Positions 33,776 to 42,711 of a stretch of 64,000 nucleotides of DNA are shown here, in pieces. The stretch is taken from contig CAVRTQ010000004.1 in NCBI GenBank assembly GCA_963724195.1, positions 15,302 to 79,301 of the forward strand. Direction: 5' to 3'. The position numbers and the translations under genes were made by a program. How positions within the stretch are numbered: position 1 is the first letter of the stretch; each line of letters opens with the position of its first letter. Under the pieces are notes generated by a model. It was not told the DNA's origin and ran no database searches. It was given only the letters and a program-made list of their open reading frames with translations. This DNA comes from Solirubrobacter sp963724195 (lineage in GTDB: Bacteria; Actinomycetota; Thermoleophilia; Solirubrobacterales; Solirubrobacteraceae).

Positions 33776-35062
33776 TCATGACACCTCCGCGAAGGCCGCG
33801 GCCGCCGCCTCCACCGTGCGCGCGAGGTGCTCGGCGGTGTGGGCGGTGGACGGGAACCAGGCTTCGAACTGCGAGGCGGGTGGATAGACGCCGCGGGCGA
33901 GCAGCGCGCGGCACCAGGCGCCGTAGGTGTCGAGGTCGCAGGCCGCGGCGCTCTCGTAGTCCGTCGGGGGCTCGGCGGCGAAGAAGACGGTCACGAGCCC
34001 CGTGGTGGAGGTCACGGACACCGGGCGATCGCCGGCCGCTTCCCGCAGCCCGTCCGCGAGCGCGCGGGTGGTGTCGCTGAGGGACATGTAGGCCTGCTCG
34101 TCCAGCAGCGCGAGCGTCTTGGCGCCGGCGGCGACCGCGAGCGGGTTCCCGCTCAGCGTGCCGGCCTGGTAGACGTCGCCGGCGGGCGCGATCTGCTCCA
34201 TCAGCGCCGCGGACCCGCCGAAGGCGGCCGCCGGGAGCCCGCCGCCGATGATCTTGCCCATCACGGTCAGGTCCGGCAGCACGCCGGTGAGCTCCTGCGC
34301 CCCGCCGGGAGCGACGCGGAAGCCGGTGATGACCTCGTCGAAGACGAGCAGCGCGTCGTAGCCCGTGCACAGGTCCCGCAGCAGCTCCAGGAACCCGGGC
34401 GCGGGCGGGATGAGGCCCATGTTGGCCGGATAGGGCTCGACCAGGACGGCCGCGAACTCGTGGGCGGTGAACGCCGCGCGGACCGCCTCGGCGTCGTTCC
34501 ACGGGACGACGATCGTCGCCGCGGCGGCGCCTTCGGGCACGCCCGGGGAGGACGGGATGCCCTGGGTCGCCAGCCCGGACCCGCCGGCGGCGAGCAGTCC
34601 GTCCACGTGGCCGTGGTAGGCGCCCGCGAACTTCAGGAGCTTCTCGCGGCCCGTCGCGGCGCGCGCGAGGCGGATCGCGCTCATCGACGCCTCCGTGCCC
34701 GAGGACGTCATCCGCAGCATGTCCACGGACGGCATCCGCGCGCAGACCGCCTCGGCCAGCTCGACCTCGCCCGCGGTGGGCGCGCCGTAGGACGTGCCGC
34801 GGGCCGCGGCGTCGGTGACCGCCTCGATGATCTCAGGGTGCGCGTGGCCGTGGATGAGCGGGCCCCAGGAACAGACGTAGTCGACGTAGACGTTGCCGTC
34901 GACGTCCGTCAGCTCCGCGCCTGAGGCGCGCTCGATGAAGATCGGGTCGCGCCCGATCGCGCGCATCGCCCGCACGGGCGAGTTCACCCCGCCCGGCAGG
35001 ACGTGCAGCGCCCGCCGGTAGAGCTCGGCCGAGCGCGTGTCGGACAAGGACGAGGCGCTCAA
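33776..35062 (-). CDS. hemL: Glutamate-1-semialdehyde 2,1-aminomutase
   Basis: The 428-residue class III PLP enzyme has PGGVNSPVRA near the N terminus, SGTEASMSAIRLAR, FDEVITGFRV, and the PLP-binding Lys270 in VMGKIIGGGLP. It converts glutamate-1-semialdehyde to 5-aminolevulinate, the C5 route to haem. It starts 1 bp after hemB-ahb ends on the same strand, so substrate supply and the next step (HemB) are encoded together. Confidence 0.96.
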   Translation of the reverse strand: MSASSLSDTRSAELYRRALHVLPGGVNSPVRAMRAIGRDPIFIERASGAELTDVDGNVYVDYVCSWGPLIHGHAHPEIIEAVTDAAARGTSYGAPTAGEVELAEAVCARMPSVDMLRMTSSGTEASMSAIRLARAATGREKLLKFAGAYHGHVDGLLAAGGSGLATQGIPSSPGVPEGAAAATIVVPWNDAEAVRAAFTAHEFAAVLVEPYPANMGLIPPAPGFLELLRDLCTGYDALLVFDEVITGFRVAPGGAQELTGVLPDLTVMGKIIGGGLPAAAFGGSAALMEQIAPAGDVYQAGTLSGNPLAVAAGAKTLALLDEQAYMSLSDTTRALADGLREAAGDRPVSVTSTTGLVTVFFAAEPPTDYESAAACDLDTYGAWCRALLARGVYPPASQFEAWFPSTAHTAEHLARTVEAAAAAFAEVS

Positions 35063-35063
35063 A

Positions 35064-37106
35064 CTAAGCCCCGTGCTCCGCTTCCCAGCGCTTGAAGTCG
35101 TCCGTGAAATACATCATCCGGACCTTCTTGAACTCGGTGCTCGAGTACAGCGTCGCGCGTTCCGTGATCCCGGTGTCCTCGGCGATCGCGTCCAGGACGG
35201 CGTCGCACTCTTCCTTCGAGCGGCCGTGCGCCATGGTGAAGACGGAGTACGGCCAGTCGGCGTAGGTCGGGCGCTGGTAGCAGTGCGAGACGCCACGGAA
35301 CGCGGCCATCCGCCGTCCCGTGTCCAGGATCTCGCCGTCGGGAACGGCCCACACGCCCATGCCGTTGGCGCTGAAGCCGGCGCGGCGGTGATAGAGGATC
35401 GCGGCGACGCGGCGCAGCCCGCCGCGCTCGCGCAAGGACTCGAGCCGGGCCAGCACGTGCGCCACCGGCAGGCCGAGCTTCTCGGCGGCGGGGACATAGG
35501 CGTCCGACCGCACGGCCATCGGGCCCTGCGTGGCCTTGATCACCTCGATGTCGAGCGGGTTGAGCTCGATCGGTTCCAGCTCCATCGGCTCGACCGCTTC
35601 ACCGGCGGTCTTGAGCGCGTCGGTGCCGGCCTCCATCTCGAGGTCCATGCGGATCTTGAACAGCTTGAGCGTCGGCAGCTGGCGGATCGACTCCGCGCCC
35701 GTCTTGGCCGCCATCACGTCGAGCGTCCCATCGAGCCCCAGCGTGCTGTCGGGCTCGACCGCCAGTGTGAACCAGAGGTTGAAGTCGTGGTTGCGCAGGT
35801 AGTTGTGCGTGACACCCGGGTGCGAGTTGATGAACTGCGCGGCGCGGTGCGGGTGCGCGGCGTCCACCTTCGCGGCCACGAGCATCGAGGAGTAGCCGAG
35901 CGCGCGGGTGTCGAAGATCGGCGTGATCTCCCGGATGATCCGCTTGTCGAGCAGGTACTGGACCCGCTCCATCACCTCGTCCTCGGAGATGCCCGCCTTC
36001 TCCGCCACGCCCGCGAACGGGTCCGGGCGCAGCTCGAACGAGCCCTGCATGAGGTTCAGGAGCTTCTTGTCGGTCTCGTCCAGGGGCACGGCCGAGCCGT
36101 CCTTGCGGGACCGGACCTTGGACCGAGCTACTGGGTTGAGCCACCGAGCGACGTCCTTCGCGTGGTAGGTGATCACGATGTCGGCGCCGGCCCGGCGGAT
36201 GCCGGTCAGCGCCTCGAGCACGGCGGCCTTCTCGTCCAGCAGCCCTTGCGCGGCCGCGGCCTTGACCATGGCGTACTCGCCACTCACGTTGTACGCGGCC
36301 ACCGGCATGTTCGTCTCATCCTTGACCCGCCGGATGATGTCCAGGTACGGCAGGGCGGGCTTGACCATGATGATGTCGGCGCCCTCCTCCACGTCCAGCT
36401 TGGCCTCGCGCACGGCCTCGAGCGCGTTGGCCGGATCCATCTGGTAGCCCTTGCGGTCGCCGGACTGCGGCGTGGAGTCCGCGGCGACGCGGAACGGGCC
36501 GTAGAAGGCGGAGGCGAACTTGGCGCTGTAGGCGATGATCGGCGTCTCGGACAGGCCGTGGGCGTCGAGCGCGGCCCGGAGCGCGCCGACGCGCCCGTCC
36601 ATCATGTCGCTCGGCGCGACGGCGTCCGCGCCGGCCTCGGCCTGGGCCACCGCGGTGCGGGCCAGCAGATCGAGCGTGAGGTCGTTGTCGACGACGCCGT
36701 CGTCGCGCAGCACGCCGCAGTGCCCGTGCGACGTGTACTCGCACAGACAGAGGTCGGTGATGACCAAAAGGTCCGGATAGGCGGACTTGATCGCCCGGGT
36801 GGCGAGCTGGATGACGCCCTCGGCGTCCCACGCGCCGGAACCCTCGGCGTCCTTGGCCGCGGGCAGCCCGAACAGCAGCACGGCCGGGATGCCGAGCCCG
36901 TGCGCGATCCCGGCCTCCTCGACGGCACCGTCGATGCTCAGGTGGTCGATCCCGGGCAGCTCGGGAATCGGCGTGCGCTTGGGGCCGTCGGCCACCACGA
37001 ACATCGGATAGACGAGCTGGGAGACGCGCAGCTCGGTCTCGCGCACGAGGTCGCGCAGCACGCTCGTCTGGCGCAGGCGGCGCAGGCGGGTGGCGGGGAA
37101 GGCCAT
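35064..37106 (-). CDS. hemB: Porphobilinogen synthase fused to siroheme-decarboxylase-like domains (HemB-AhbA-AhbB)
   Basis: The open frame has 680 residues. Residues 1-325 are HemB, with zinc ligands Cys120, Cys122 and Cys130 (DLCLCEYTSHGHCG) and active-site Lys196 (SAKFASAFYGPFR) and Lys249 (MVKPALPYLD). A linker of about 17 residues leads to an AsnC-like helix-turn-helix and AhbA-type domain (342-500, with THNYLRNHDFNLWFTL). A second, AhbB-type domain follows (515-680, with SHCYQRPTYADWPY). HemB makes porphobilinogen; AhbAB removes acetate carboxyls of siroheme in the alternative haem route. A single indel near the linker could fake the fusion, because a TAG lies in the +1 frame just after ARWLN. 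Confidence 0.85.
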   Translation of the reverse strand: MAFPATRLRRLRQTSVLRDLVRETELRVSQLVYPMFVVADGPKRTPIPELPGIDHLSIDGAVEEAGIAHGLGIPAVLLFGLPAAKDAEGSGAWDAEGVIQLATRAIKSAYPDLLVITDLCLCEYTSHGHCGVLRDDGVVDNDLTLDLLARTAVAQAEAGADAVAPSDMMDGRVGALRAALDAHGLSETPIIAYSAKFASAFYGPFRVAADSTPQSGDRKGYQMDPANALEAVREAKLDVEEGADIIMVKPALPYLDIIRRVKDETNMPVAAYNVSGEYAMVKAAAAQGLLDEKAAVLEALTGIRRAGADIVITYHAKDVARWLNPVARSKVRSRKDGSAVPLDETDKKLLNLMQGSFELRPDPFAGVAEKAGISEDEVMERVQYLLDKRIIREITPIFDTRALGYSSMLVAAKVDAAHPHRAAQFINSHPGVTHNYLRNHDFNLWFTLAVEPDSTLGLDGTLDVMAAKTGAESIRQLPTLKLFKIRMDLEMEAGTDALKTAGEAVEPMELEPIELNPLDIEVIKATQGPMAVRSDAYVPAAEKLGLPVAHVLARLESLRERGGLRRVAAILYHRRAGFSANGMGVWAVPDGEILDTGRRMAAFRGVSHCYQRPTYADWPYSVFTMAHGRSKEECDAVLDAIAEDTGITERATLYSSTEFKKVRMMYFTDDFKRWEAEHGA

Positions 37107-37118
37107 CGATGAGTGAGG

Positions 37119-38433
37119 TTATCCCGGCGCTGTGGACGAGGCCGCAACCGCGCCCGTGCTGCCACCGAGCTCGGTGCCGCACGCCGGGCACTCCTGCGCA
37201 CCCCGCGCGATCGACGACTCCACATTCCGGGCAGCGCGTCGCGCGGTGGCGGCTCTGGAGGGGTCGCGGTCGGCAGATCCCAGCTCTGGAAGCGGATGTG
37301 CCGGTAGATGTAGACGACGGTCTCGCGCACGATCGCGGCGAGCGGGAGCGCGAGGAAGGCCCCGAAGAAGCCCGCGATCTCGCCGCCCAGCAGGAGCGCG
37401 AAGATCACCAGCAACGGGTTGAGCTGCAGCGCCTGACCGAACACGTTGGGCGCGACGATGTGGCCTTCGATCTGCTGCAGCGCGGTGAAGGCGATGATCA
37501 GCCACACCGCGTCGAGCGGGTCGTCGTGACAGCGCGGCGATCAGCACCGGCGGAAAGCCGCCGATCACCGGGCCGATGTACGGGATCAGCTCCGCGATCC
37601 CGAACCAGACGCCGAACGCCACCGCGTACGTCTTGCCTTCGGGGAAGATGCCGAGCGAGCCGAGCACCCACAGCATCAGGCCCGCGCTCGTGCCCATGAT
37701 CAGGCAGAACAGGAACTGGCCGCGCACGTAGCCGAACAGGGCGCCCTGCACGCGGGTCGGGAAGTCGTCCTCGGGCGACCCGTCCCCCGGGGGCACGACG
37801 GCGCGCGCGATCCGGCCGATCCGGTCGCCGTAGATGAGCATGTAGATCGCGAGGACGATGATCAGGATCAGCGCGATGCTGGCCTCGACGAGCCGCTGCA
37901 CCGCGTCGCGGGTGAAGCCCACGACCTCGCCGGCGCCGCCGGTCAGCCGCTCGCCGATCGTCTGCAGCGCCGACTCGCCCTCCTGCTTGATCTCGAGGTC
38001 CCAGCCCCGCCGGTCGAGCCAGTCCTGCAGGTCGGCGAGGGCGCTGTTGGCGTCGTCGACGTAGCCCGGGATCTCGCGCTGGAGCGAGGAGGCCTGGTTG
38101 GAGACCGGGTCGGCGAGCAGGAAGCCGACGCCGACGGCGAACCGCGACGACGGACACCATCACGATCGCCACCGCCGGCCCGCGCGGGATCCGCAGCGCG
38201 CTGGACCAGCGTGACCAGCGGGTTCAGCAACAGCGCGATGAGCCCGGCGATGATGAACAGCAGCAGGACGTGGCCCGCGGCCTTGGGAGCACCAGGTAGG
38301 CGCCGGCGATGGCCAGCGGGAGCAGCACGAGCTGGACCCAGCGCGGAACCAGCACCGGCTCGACGCGGGCCGGCGGCTCCGGCGGGGGCGGGTCGATGGG
38401 GTCCGCGTCCGGGGGCGGCGCCTCCGCAGCCAT
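37119..38433 (-). CDS. AI-2E/PerM-family membrane permease with C-terminal zinc ribbon, several frameshifts
   Basis: ATG 38433 begins MAAEAPPPDADP and a TM helix. LLFIIAGLIALLLNPLVTLV, LILIIVLAIYMLIYGDRI, GYVRGQFLFCLIMG, GIAELIPYIGPVIGGFPPVL, FTALQQIEGHIVAPNVFGQ and GAFLALPLAAIVRE follow, which are diagnostic for the family, but in different frames. Breaks are apparent near 38270-38290, 38200, 38150, 37535, 37215 and 37185. Reading across the last two yields CPECGVVDRAGAQECPACG, a zinc ribbon not usual in this family. Transport substrate is unknown. Confidence 0.8.
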
Positions 38434-38449
38434 GTCCCGACGATAGCTT

Positions 38450-39241
38450 CTGGGCATCTCCCGCATCCTTTTCATCGGCGACGTCGTCGGCCGGGCCGGC
38501 CGGCGCGTCCTGCGCGAACTGCTTCCGGGCCTCCGCGAGGAGCTCGCCCCCGACTTCGTGATCGTCAACGGCGAGAACGCCGCGCACGGCATCGGCATCA
38601 CGCCCAAGGAGGCCGACGAGATCCTGCGCGTCGGCGCCGACGCGATCACGCTCGGCAACCACACCTACCGCCACCGCGAGATCTGGCCCTATCTGGAGGA
38701 GGAGCGCCGGATCATCCGGCCGTACAACTTCCTGCCGACCCAGCCCGGGCGCGGAACGACGATCGTCGAGGCCGGCGGCGTCAGCCTCGGCGTCGTGAAC
38801 CTCTCCGGCATGGTCCACCTGCAGGCGGCCGCGCCGCCGCTCGTGGCCATCGACGCCGCGCTGAAGGAGGTCTCACGCGCCGACCTGGTCCTCGTCGACA
38901 TGCACGCGGAGGTCACGAGCGAGAAGGTGGCGCTGGGCTGGTACCTGGACGGCAAGGTGACCGCGGTGGTCGGGACGCACACGCACGTGCCCACGGCCGA
39001 CTTCCGGGTCCTCCCGGGCGGGACGGCCTACATCACCGACGTCGGGATGACCGGCGCGCGCGGCGGCGTGATCGGGATGAAGAAGGAGCAGTCGATCGCG
39101 GTCATGCGCACGCACATGCCGATGCGCTACGAGCCGAGCGAGGTCGACCCGTGGCTGATGGGCGTGTTGATCGAGACCGACGGTCGCCGCGCGACGGCTA
39201 TTCGGCAGGTACTCCGAAATGGGCCAGCGCCATCGGCGTGA
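38450..39241 (+). CDS. TIGR00282/YmdB-family metallophosphoesterase (2',3'-cNMP phosphodiesterase-like)
   Basis: The frame reads RILFIGDVVGRAGRRVL, NGENAAHGIGI, GNHTYRHREI, and GTHTHVPTADFRVL, matching all metal-binding blocks of YmdB (Asp, Glu/Asn, Asn/His, His, His). The family hydrolyses 2',3'-cyclic nucleotides. There is no ATG/GTG/TTG before the essential GDVVG: an in-frame TAG is at 38444 and the only candidate is CTG 38450, so a base may be missing at the start. The divergent permease starts only 16 bp away. The 3' end overlaps the next gene by 44 bp. Confidence 0.88.
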   Translation: MGISRILFIGDVVGRAGRRVLRELLPGLREELAPDFVIVNGENAAHGIGITPKEADEILRVGADAITLGNHTYRHREIWPYLEEERRIIRPYNFLPTQPGRGTTIVEAGGVSLGVVNLSGMVHLQAAAPPLVAIDAALKEVSRADLVLVDMHAEVTSEKVALGWYLDGKVTAVVGTHTHVPTADFRVLPGGTAYITDVGMTGARGGVIGMKKEQSIAVMRTHMPMRYEPSEVDPWLMGVLIETDGRRATAIRQVLRNGPAPSA

Positions 39242-40673
39242 TGTCGCGCAGCGCCCACTGCTCGCGCGCCGACTTCTCCGGGCCGGTGCCGGTCCAGATC
39301 AGCGCCGCGTTGGAGTCGTTGGCGTGCAGCGAGCCGTGTGACCCGCCGCCGACGTGGTGGGCGCCGCCCCAGTCCAGGAACTCGTAGCCCGGACGGGCGG
39401 AGGCCAGCACCTCGCCCGAGGTCGGGCAGCGCAGGGCGCTCCAGACGCGGCTGAGCGCGTCCGGGTAGGTGGCCGAGCGGATCTGGTCGTCCTCGATCTT
39501 GAGGCCGAGCAGGTCCAGGTCGCCTTCGACGCTCCAGCGCGCGCCGCGGGCGTCGACGAGGTCACCGCGCGGGGCGAAGCGCACTTCCTTGACGCCGCGG
39601 GAGCGCTCGCCGCGGACGATCGCCTCGCCGTCGGGGTGGTCGCCCATCCGCATCACGAGGTCCACGCCTTCCAGCGCCAGCATCGTGCGCTCGATGCGCG
39701 GGATGAGCTTGCGGCGGTTCGCGCGGTCGAGCACGTAGACCTGCGCGGCGCGGGAGTTCGGGCAGACGGCGATCTCGTCGTCCTCGCGCGAGCGCTGGGC
39801 GGCGCGCAGGCCGAAGCCGTCGAAGGCGCGGAAGAGGTCGATCTCGCCCTCCACCTTGGACTGCGAGTGATCGCTGCAGACGATGAACGCGTGGTCCTCG
39901 AGGAAGGCCTCGAACCCACCGCCGGCGTCCATCACGCGGGCGATCTGCTTGTCCGCGGCGGCGATCGAGTCGACCTGCGCGAACGGCCCGTACTTGTGCG
40001 AGTGCGTGTCGTTGTCGGGCAGCGACAGCAGCAGGAAGTCGAACAGGTCCTGCTGGACCATGAACTCCGAGACGCAGCCCGAGTGCTGATCGCGCACGCC
40101 CGGGAGGCCCAGCTGCGACCGGCAGGACGTCTTGCGCGACGCGAACATGTCGGCGTAGAAGAGCTCCTTCGGCCCCCACGTCGGCAGGCCGAACGCGGTG
40201 TGGGCGAGCCGCGAGAGCGCCGTGCTCACCGACGGCTCGTGCCGGTGGCGGCCGCGGTACATCAGATACGTCGTGCCCGCGGTGCGAATCTCTTTGTCGT
40301 CGAGCGCCTCGAACACCGTCTTCACGTCTCGCGAGAGGTGCTCGAGGTTCATGTTGTAGATCGTGTCGGTGAGCGACTGGCGGATGCCGAAGGCGCGCGA
40401 GGCGCCGAAGCTCGTCCCGTACTCGACGTAGCGCTCCTCGCTCCGGTGCCACCAGTTCATGGCCGGGATCTCGTGCTCCGCCGGCCCGGTGCCGGTCGCG
40501 ATCGAGGCCGCGCACACCGGGGTGACCGACGGGAACGCGGCCACGCACTCGTCCGTGTACTGCCCCTCCTGGATCAGCCGCTCCAGCGTCGGCGCACGGC
40601 CCGTCGCGATGGCCCGCTCGAGCATCGCGGGCTTCATCGCGTCGATGACCGCGAGGACGAGCTTCTTAGGCAT
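39198..40673 (-). CDS. Alkaline-phosphatase-superfamily protein (nucleotide pyrophosphatase/phosphodiesterase-like)
   Basis: The 491-residue protein begins LVLAVIDAMKPAML (metal-binding Asp). The presumed nucleophile Thr lies in AAFPSVTPVCAAS, followed by LPDNDTHSHKYGP and CSDHSQSKVEGEID, which supply metal-ligand Asp/His. A late GGSHGSLHANDSNAAL completes the site. Such enzymes cleave phosphodiesters. The substrate is unknown, and no signal peptide is seen, so a cytoplasmic role is likely. Confidence 0.85.
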   Translation of the reverse strand: MPKKLVLAVIDAMKPAMLERAIATGRAPTLERLIQEGQYTDECVAAFPSVTPVCAASIATGTGPAEHEIPAMNWWHRSEERYVEYGTSFGASRAFGIRQSLTDTIYNMNLEHLSRDVKTVFEALDDKEIRTAGTTYLMYRGRHRHEPSVSTALSRLAHTAFGLPTWGPKELFYADMFASRKTSCRSQLGLPGVRDQHSGCVSEFMVQQDLFDFLLLSLPDNDTHSHKYGPFAQVDSIAAADKQIARVMDAGGGFEAFLEDHAFIVCSDHSQSKVEGEIDLFRAFDGFGLRAAQRSREDDEIAVCPNSRAAQVYVLDRANRRKLIPRIERTMLALEGVDLVMRMGDHPDGEAIVRGERSRGVKEVRFAPRGDLVDARGARWSVEGDLDLLGLKIEDDQIRSATYPDALSRVWSALRCPTSGEVLASARPGYEFLDWGGAHHVGGGSHGSLHANDSNAALIWTGTGPEKSAREQWALRDITPMALAHFGVPAE

Positions 40674-40689
40674 GGCCCGCCCCCACCGG

Positions 40690-40714
40690 GAGAATCGCCC
40701 TCTGGGCGATTGCT
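40690..40714. other. Hairpin between DUF4126 gene and phosphatase-like gene
   Basis: AATCGCCC-TCT-GGGCGATT forms an 8-bp stem in the 78-bp gap between two minus-strand genes. There is no T tract, so it may be an attenuator, an RNA-processing site or a weak terminator. Confidence 0.4.
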
Positions 40715-40751
40715 CCCAGCGAAACGAGCCCGCAGGGCGAGGCTTCGCGCA

Positions 40752-41343
40752 TTAGCGGAGGATCCGCAGGCCCGCGTACTTCTCGCCCTGGCGGCGCTGT
40801 CCCCCGCGGAGCAGCCAGGCGAGGCCGACGACCACGATGATCGCGAGCGGCGGGAACAGCACCGAGGCGCCGGCGGCGATCAGTGCGGCGCCTTCTGCGT
40901 AGATCGGCAGGGCGCCCTGTGCGTCCGGGTCGAGCCGCGCGCGGACCCGTCCAAAGAGCGAGCGCGCGGCCAGGAAGCCGAGCGACGCGGCGGCGACACC
41001 GATCGGGCACGCCGGGCCACCACGTGCTGCTGTCGTCGGCGATCGAGCCCGCCGCGAGCAGCGCGCCAAGCACCAGGGAGACCACCAGCAGGACGTACAC
41101 GACGGGGTCGTCGCGACTCGTGTCCGCCCCGCGCCGGCGGTCGACGAAGCCGAAGACGGCCACCAAGACGACGATCACGAGCAGGAATGCGGTCCCCTCC
41201 AGGAAAGAGAAGTCCGTGCCCTCGAAGTCGACTCCGAGGTTGGCGGTGGCGAGCGCTCCGACCAGCAGTACTGGGAGGAACGGGCGGATCCCGATCGCCG
41301 CGGCGATGCCGAGACCCTGCAAGAGGGCGAGGAGATAGTCCAT
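40752..41343 (-). CDS. DUF4126-type integral membrane protein, frameshift near 41009
   Basis: ATG 41343 gives MDYLLALLQGLGIAAAIGIR and then TM helices. After STWWPGVP one base too many in a CCC run at about 41008-41010 breaks the frame; removing it gives VPIGVAAASLGFLAARSLF and continues to 40752 (about 196 residues, five to six TM). The layout fits DUF4126 membrane proteins, whose role is unknown. Confidence 0.72.
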
Positions 41344-41370
41344 GGGCGCGCTAGCGTTCGGTAGCGGTCG

Positions 41371-42711
41371 ATGACGATAGACGAGACACCCGGCAACCGG
41401 CCCCCCTCCAGCGCGCACGAGATCGAGCGCTACGGCGGCCTGTTCGCGAAGCGCACGCGCGGGATGACGTCCTCCGCGATGCGCGACATGATGGCCGTGA
41501 CCGCCCGGCCCGAGGTGATCTCGCTGGCCACAGGCCTGCCGGACACGACCACGTTCCCGGCCGAGGACTTCGCCTGGCTGATGTCGCGCGTGGCCGTGGA
41601 ATCCAGCGCGGCAGCGCTCCAGTACGGGCCGACGGACGGGCTCGACGACGTCCGTCGCTGCATCGTCCAGGTGATGGCCGCCGAGGGCACCGAGGTGGAG
41701 ATCGACGACCTCATGGTCACGACCGGCGGCCAGCAGGTGATCGACCTCGTCTGCCGCGCGTTCCTGGACCCGGGCGACGTCGTGGTGGCCGAGGCGCCGA
41801 CCTATCCCGGCGCGGTGCCGTGCTTCAACTCCTTCCAGGCGCAGGTCGAGCAGGTGGCCATGGACGGCGACGGCATGCGCATCGACGTGCTCGAGGAGAC
41901 GCTGGCGCGGCTGCGGCGCGAGGGTCGCACGCCGAAGTTCATCTACACGATCCCGAACTTCCAGAACCCGGGCGGCGTGACGATGTCGCTGGAGCGCCGG
42001 CGCGCGCTCGTGAAGCTCGCGGCCGAGCAGGAGCTCGTGATCCTCGAGGACAACCCGTACGGCCTGCTGCGCTACGAGGGCGACCCGCTGCCGACGCTGT
42101 ACTCGCTCGACGGCGGCCGCTACGTCATCTACCTCGGCACGTTCTCGAAGATCCTCTCCGCCGGGCTGCGGCTGGGCTGGGCGGCCGCGCCGAAGCCCAT
42201 CCTGGAGCGGCTGAACCTCGGCAAGCAGGCCGCGGACCTGTGCTCGTCGCCGCTGAACCAGTACTTCGTGGCGTCCTACTTCCAGCACCGCGACTGGCGG
42301 GCGTACATCACGCAGCTGCGATCGATCTACCGCCGCCGGCGCGACGTGATGTTCGCCGCGATGGAGGAGTTCTTCCCGGCCGAGGCGACCTGGACGAAGC
42401 CGCAGGGTGGGCTGTTCCTGTGGGTCCAGCTGCCCGATTACCTCGACACGACCGACCTGCTGGCGCGCGCGCTGCGGGAGAACGTGGCGTTCGTGCCCGG
42501 CCGCGCCGCCTATCTGGACGGGCGCGGCGGCTCCGAGATGCGGCTGAACTTCAGCGGCGTCAACGAGGACGAGATCCGCGAGGGCATCCGGCGGATCGGC
42601 AAGGTCATCGCCGAGCAGGTCGCGCTCTACGGCACGCTCACCGGGCACCAGCCGGCCCCCAAGCGCGGCGGCGGCGAAGTCGTCGAGTTCCCGCGGCGGG
42701 AGGCCTCGTGA
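41371..42711 (+). CDS. Fold-type I PLP aminotransferase (2-aminoadipate/aromatic aminotransferase-like)
   Basis: The 446-residue class I/II aminotransferase has SLATGLPD, LQYGPTDGLDDVR, TTGGQQVIDL, YTIPNFQNPGG, and the PLP-binding Lys in LGTFSKILSAGLRLGW. It resembles LysN/MocR-type aminotransferases without a DNA-binding domain. The amino-acid substrate cannot be read. Its stop overlaps the start of the next gene (GTGA, 42708-42711), linking it to an ATP-grasp ligase. Confidence 0.9.
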   Translation: MTIDETPGNRPPSSAHEIERYGGLFAKRTRGMTSSAMRDMMAVTARPEVISLATGLPDTTTFPAEDFAWLMSRVAVESSAAALQYGPTDGLDDVRRCIVQVMAAEGTEVEIDDLMVTTGGQQVIDLVCRAFLDPGDVVVAEAPTYPGAVPCFNSFQAQVEQVAMDGDGMRIDVLEETLARLRREGRTPKFIYTIPNFQNPGGVTMSLERRRALVKLAAEQELVILEDNPYGLLRYEGDPLPTLYSLDGGRYVIYLGTFSKILSAGLRLGWAAAPKPILERLNLGKQAADLCSSPLNQYFVASYFQHRDWRAYITQLRSIYRRRRDVMFAAMEEFFPAEATWTKPQGGLFLWVQLPDYLDTTDLLARALRENVAFVPGRAAYLDGRGGSEMRLNFSGVNEDEIREGIRRIGKVIAEQVALYGTLTGHQPAPKRGGGEVVEFPRREAS

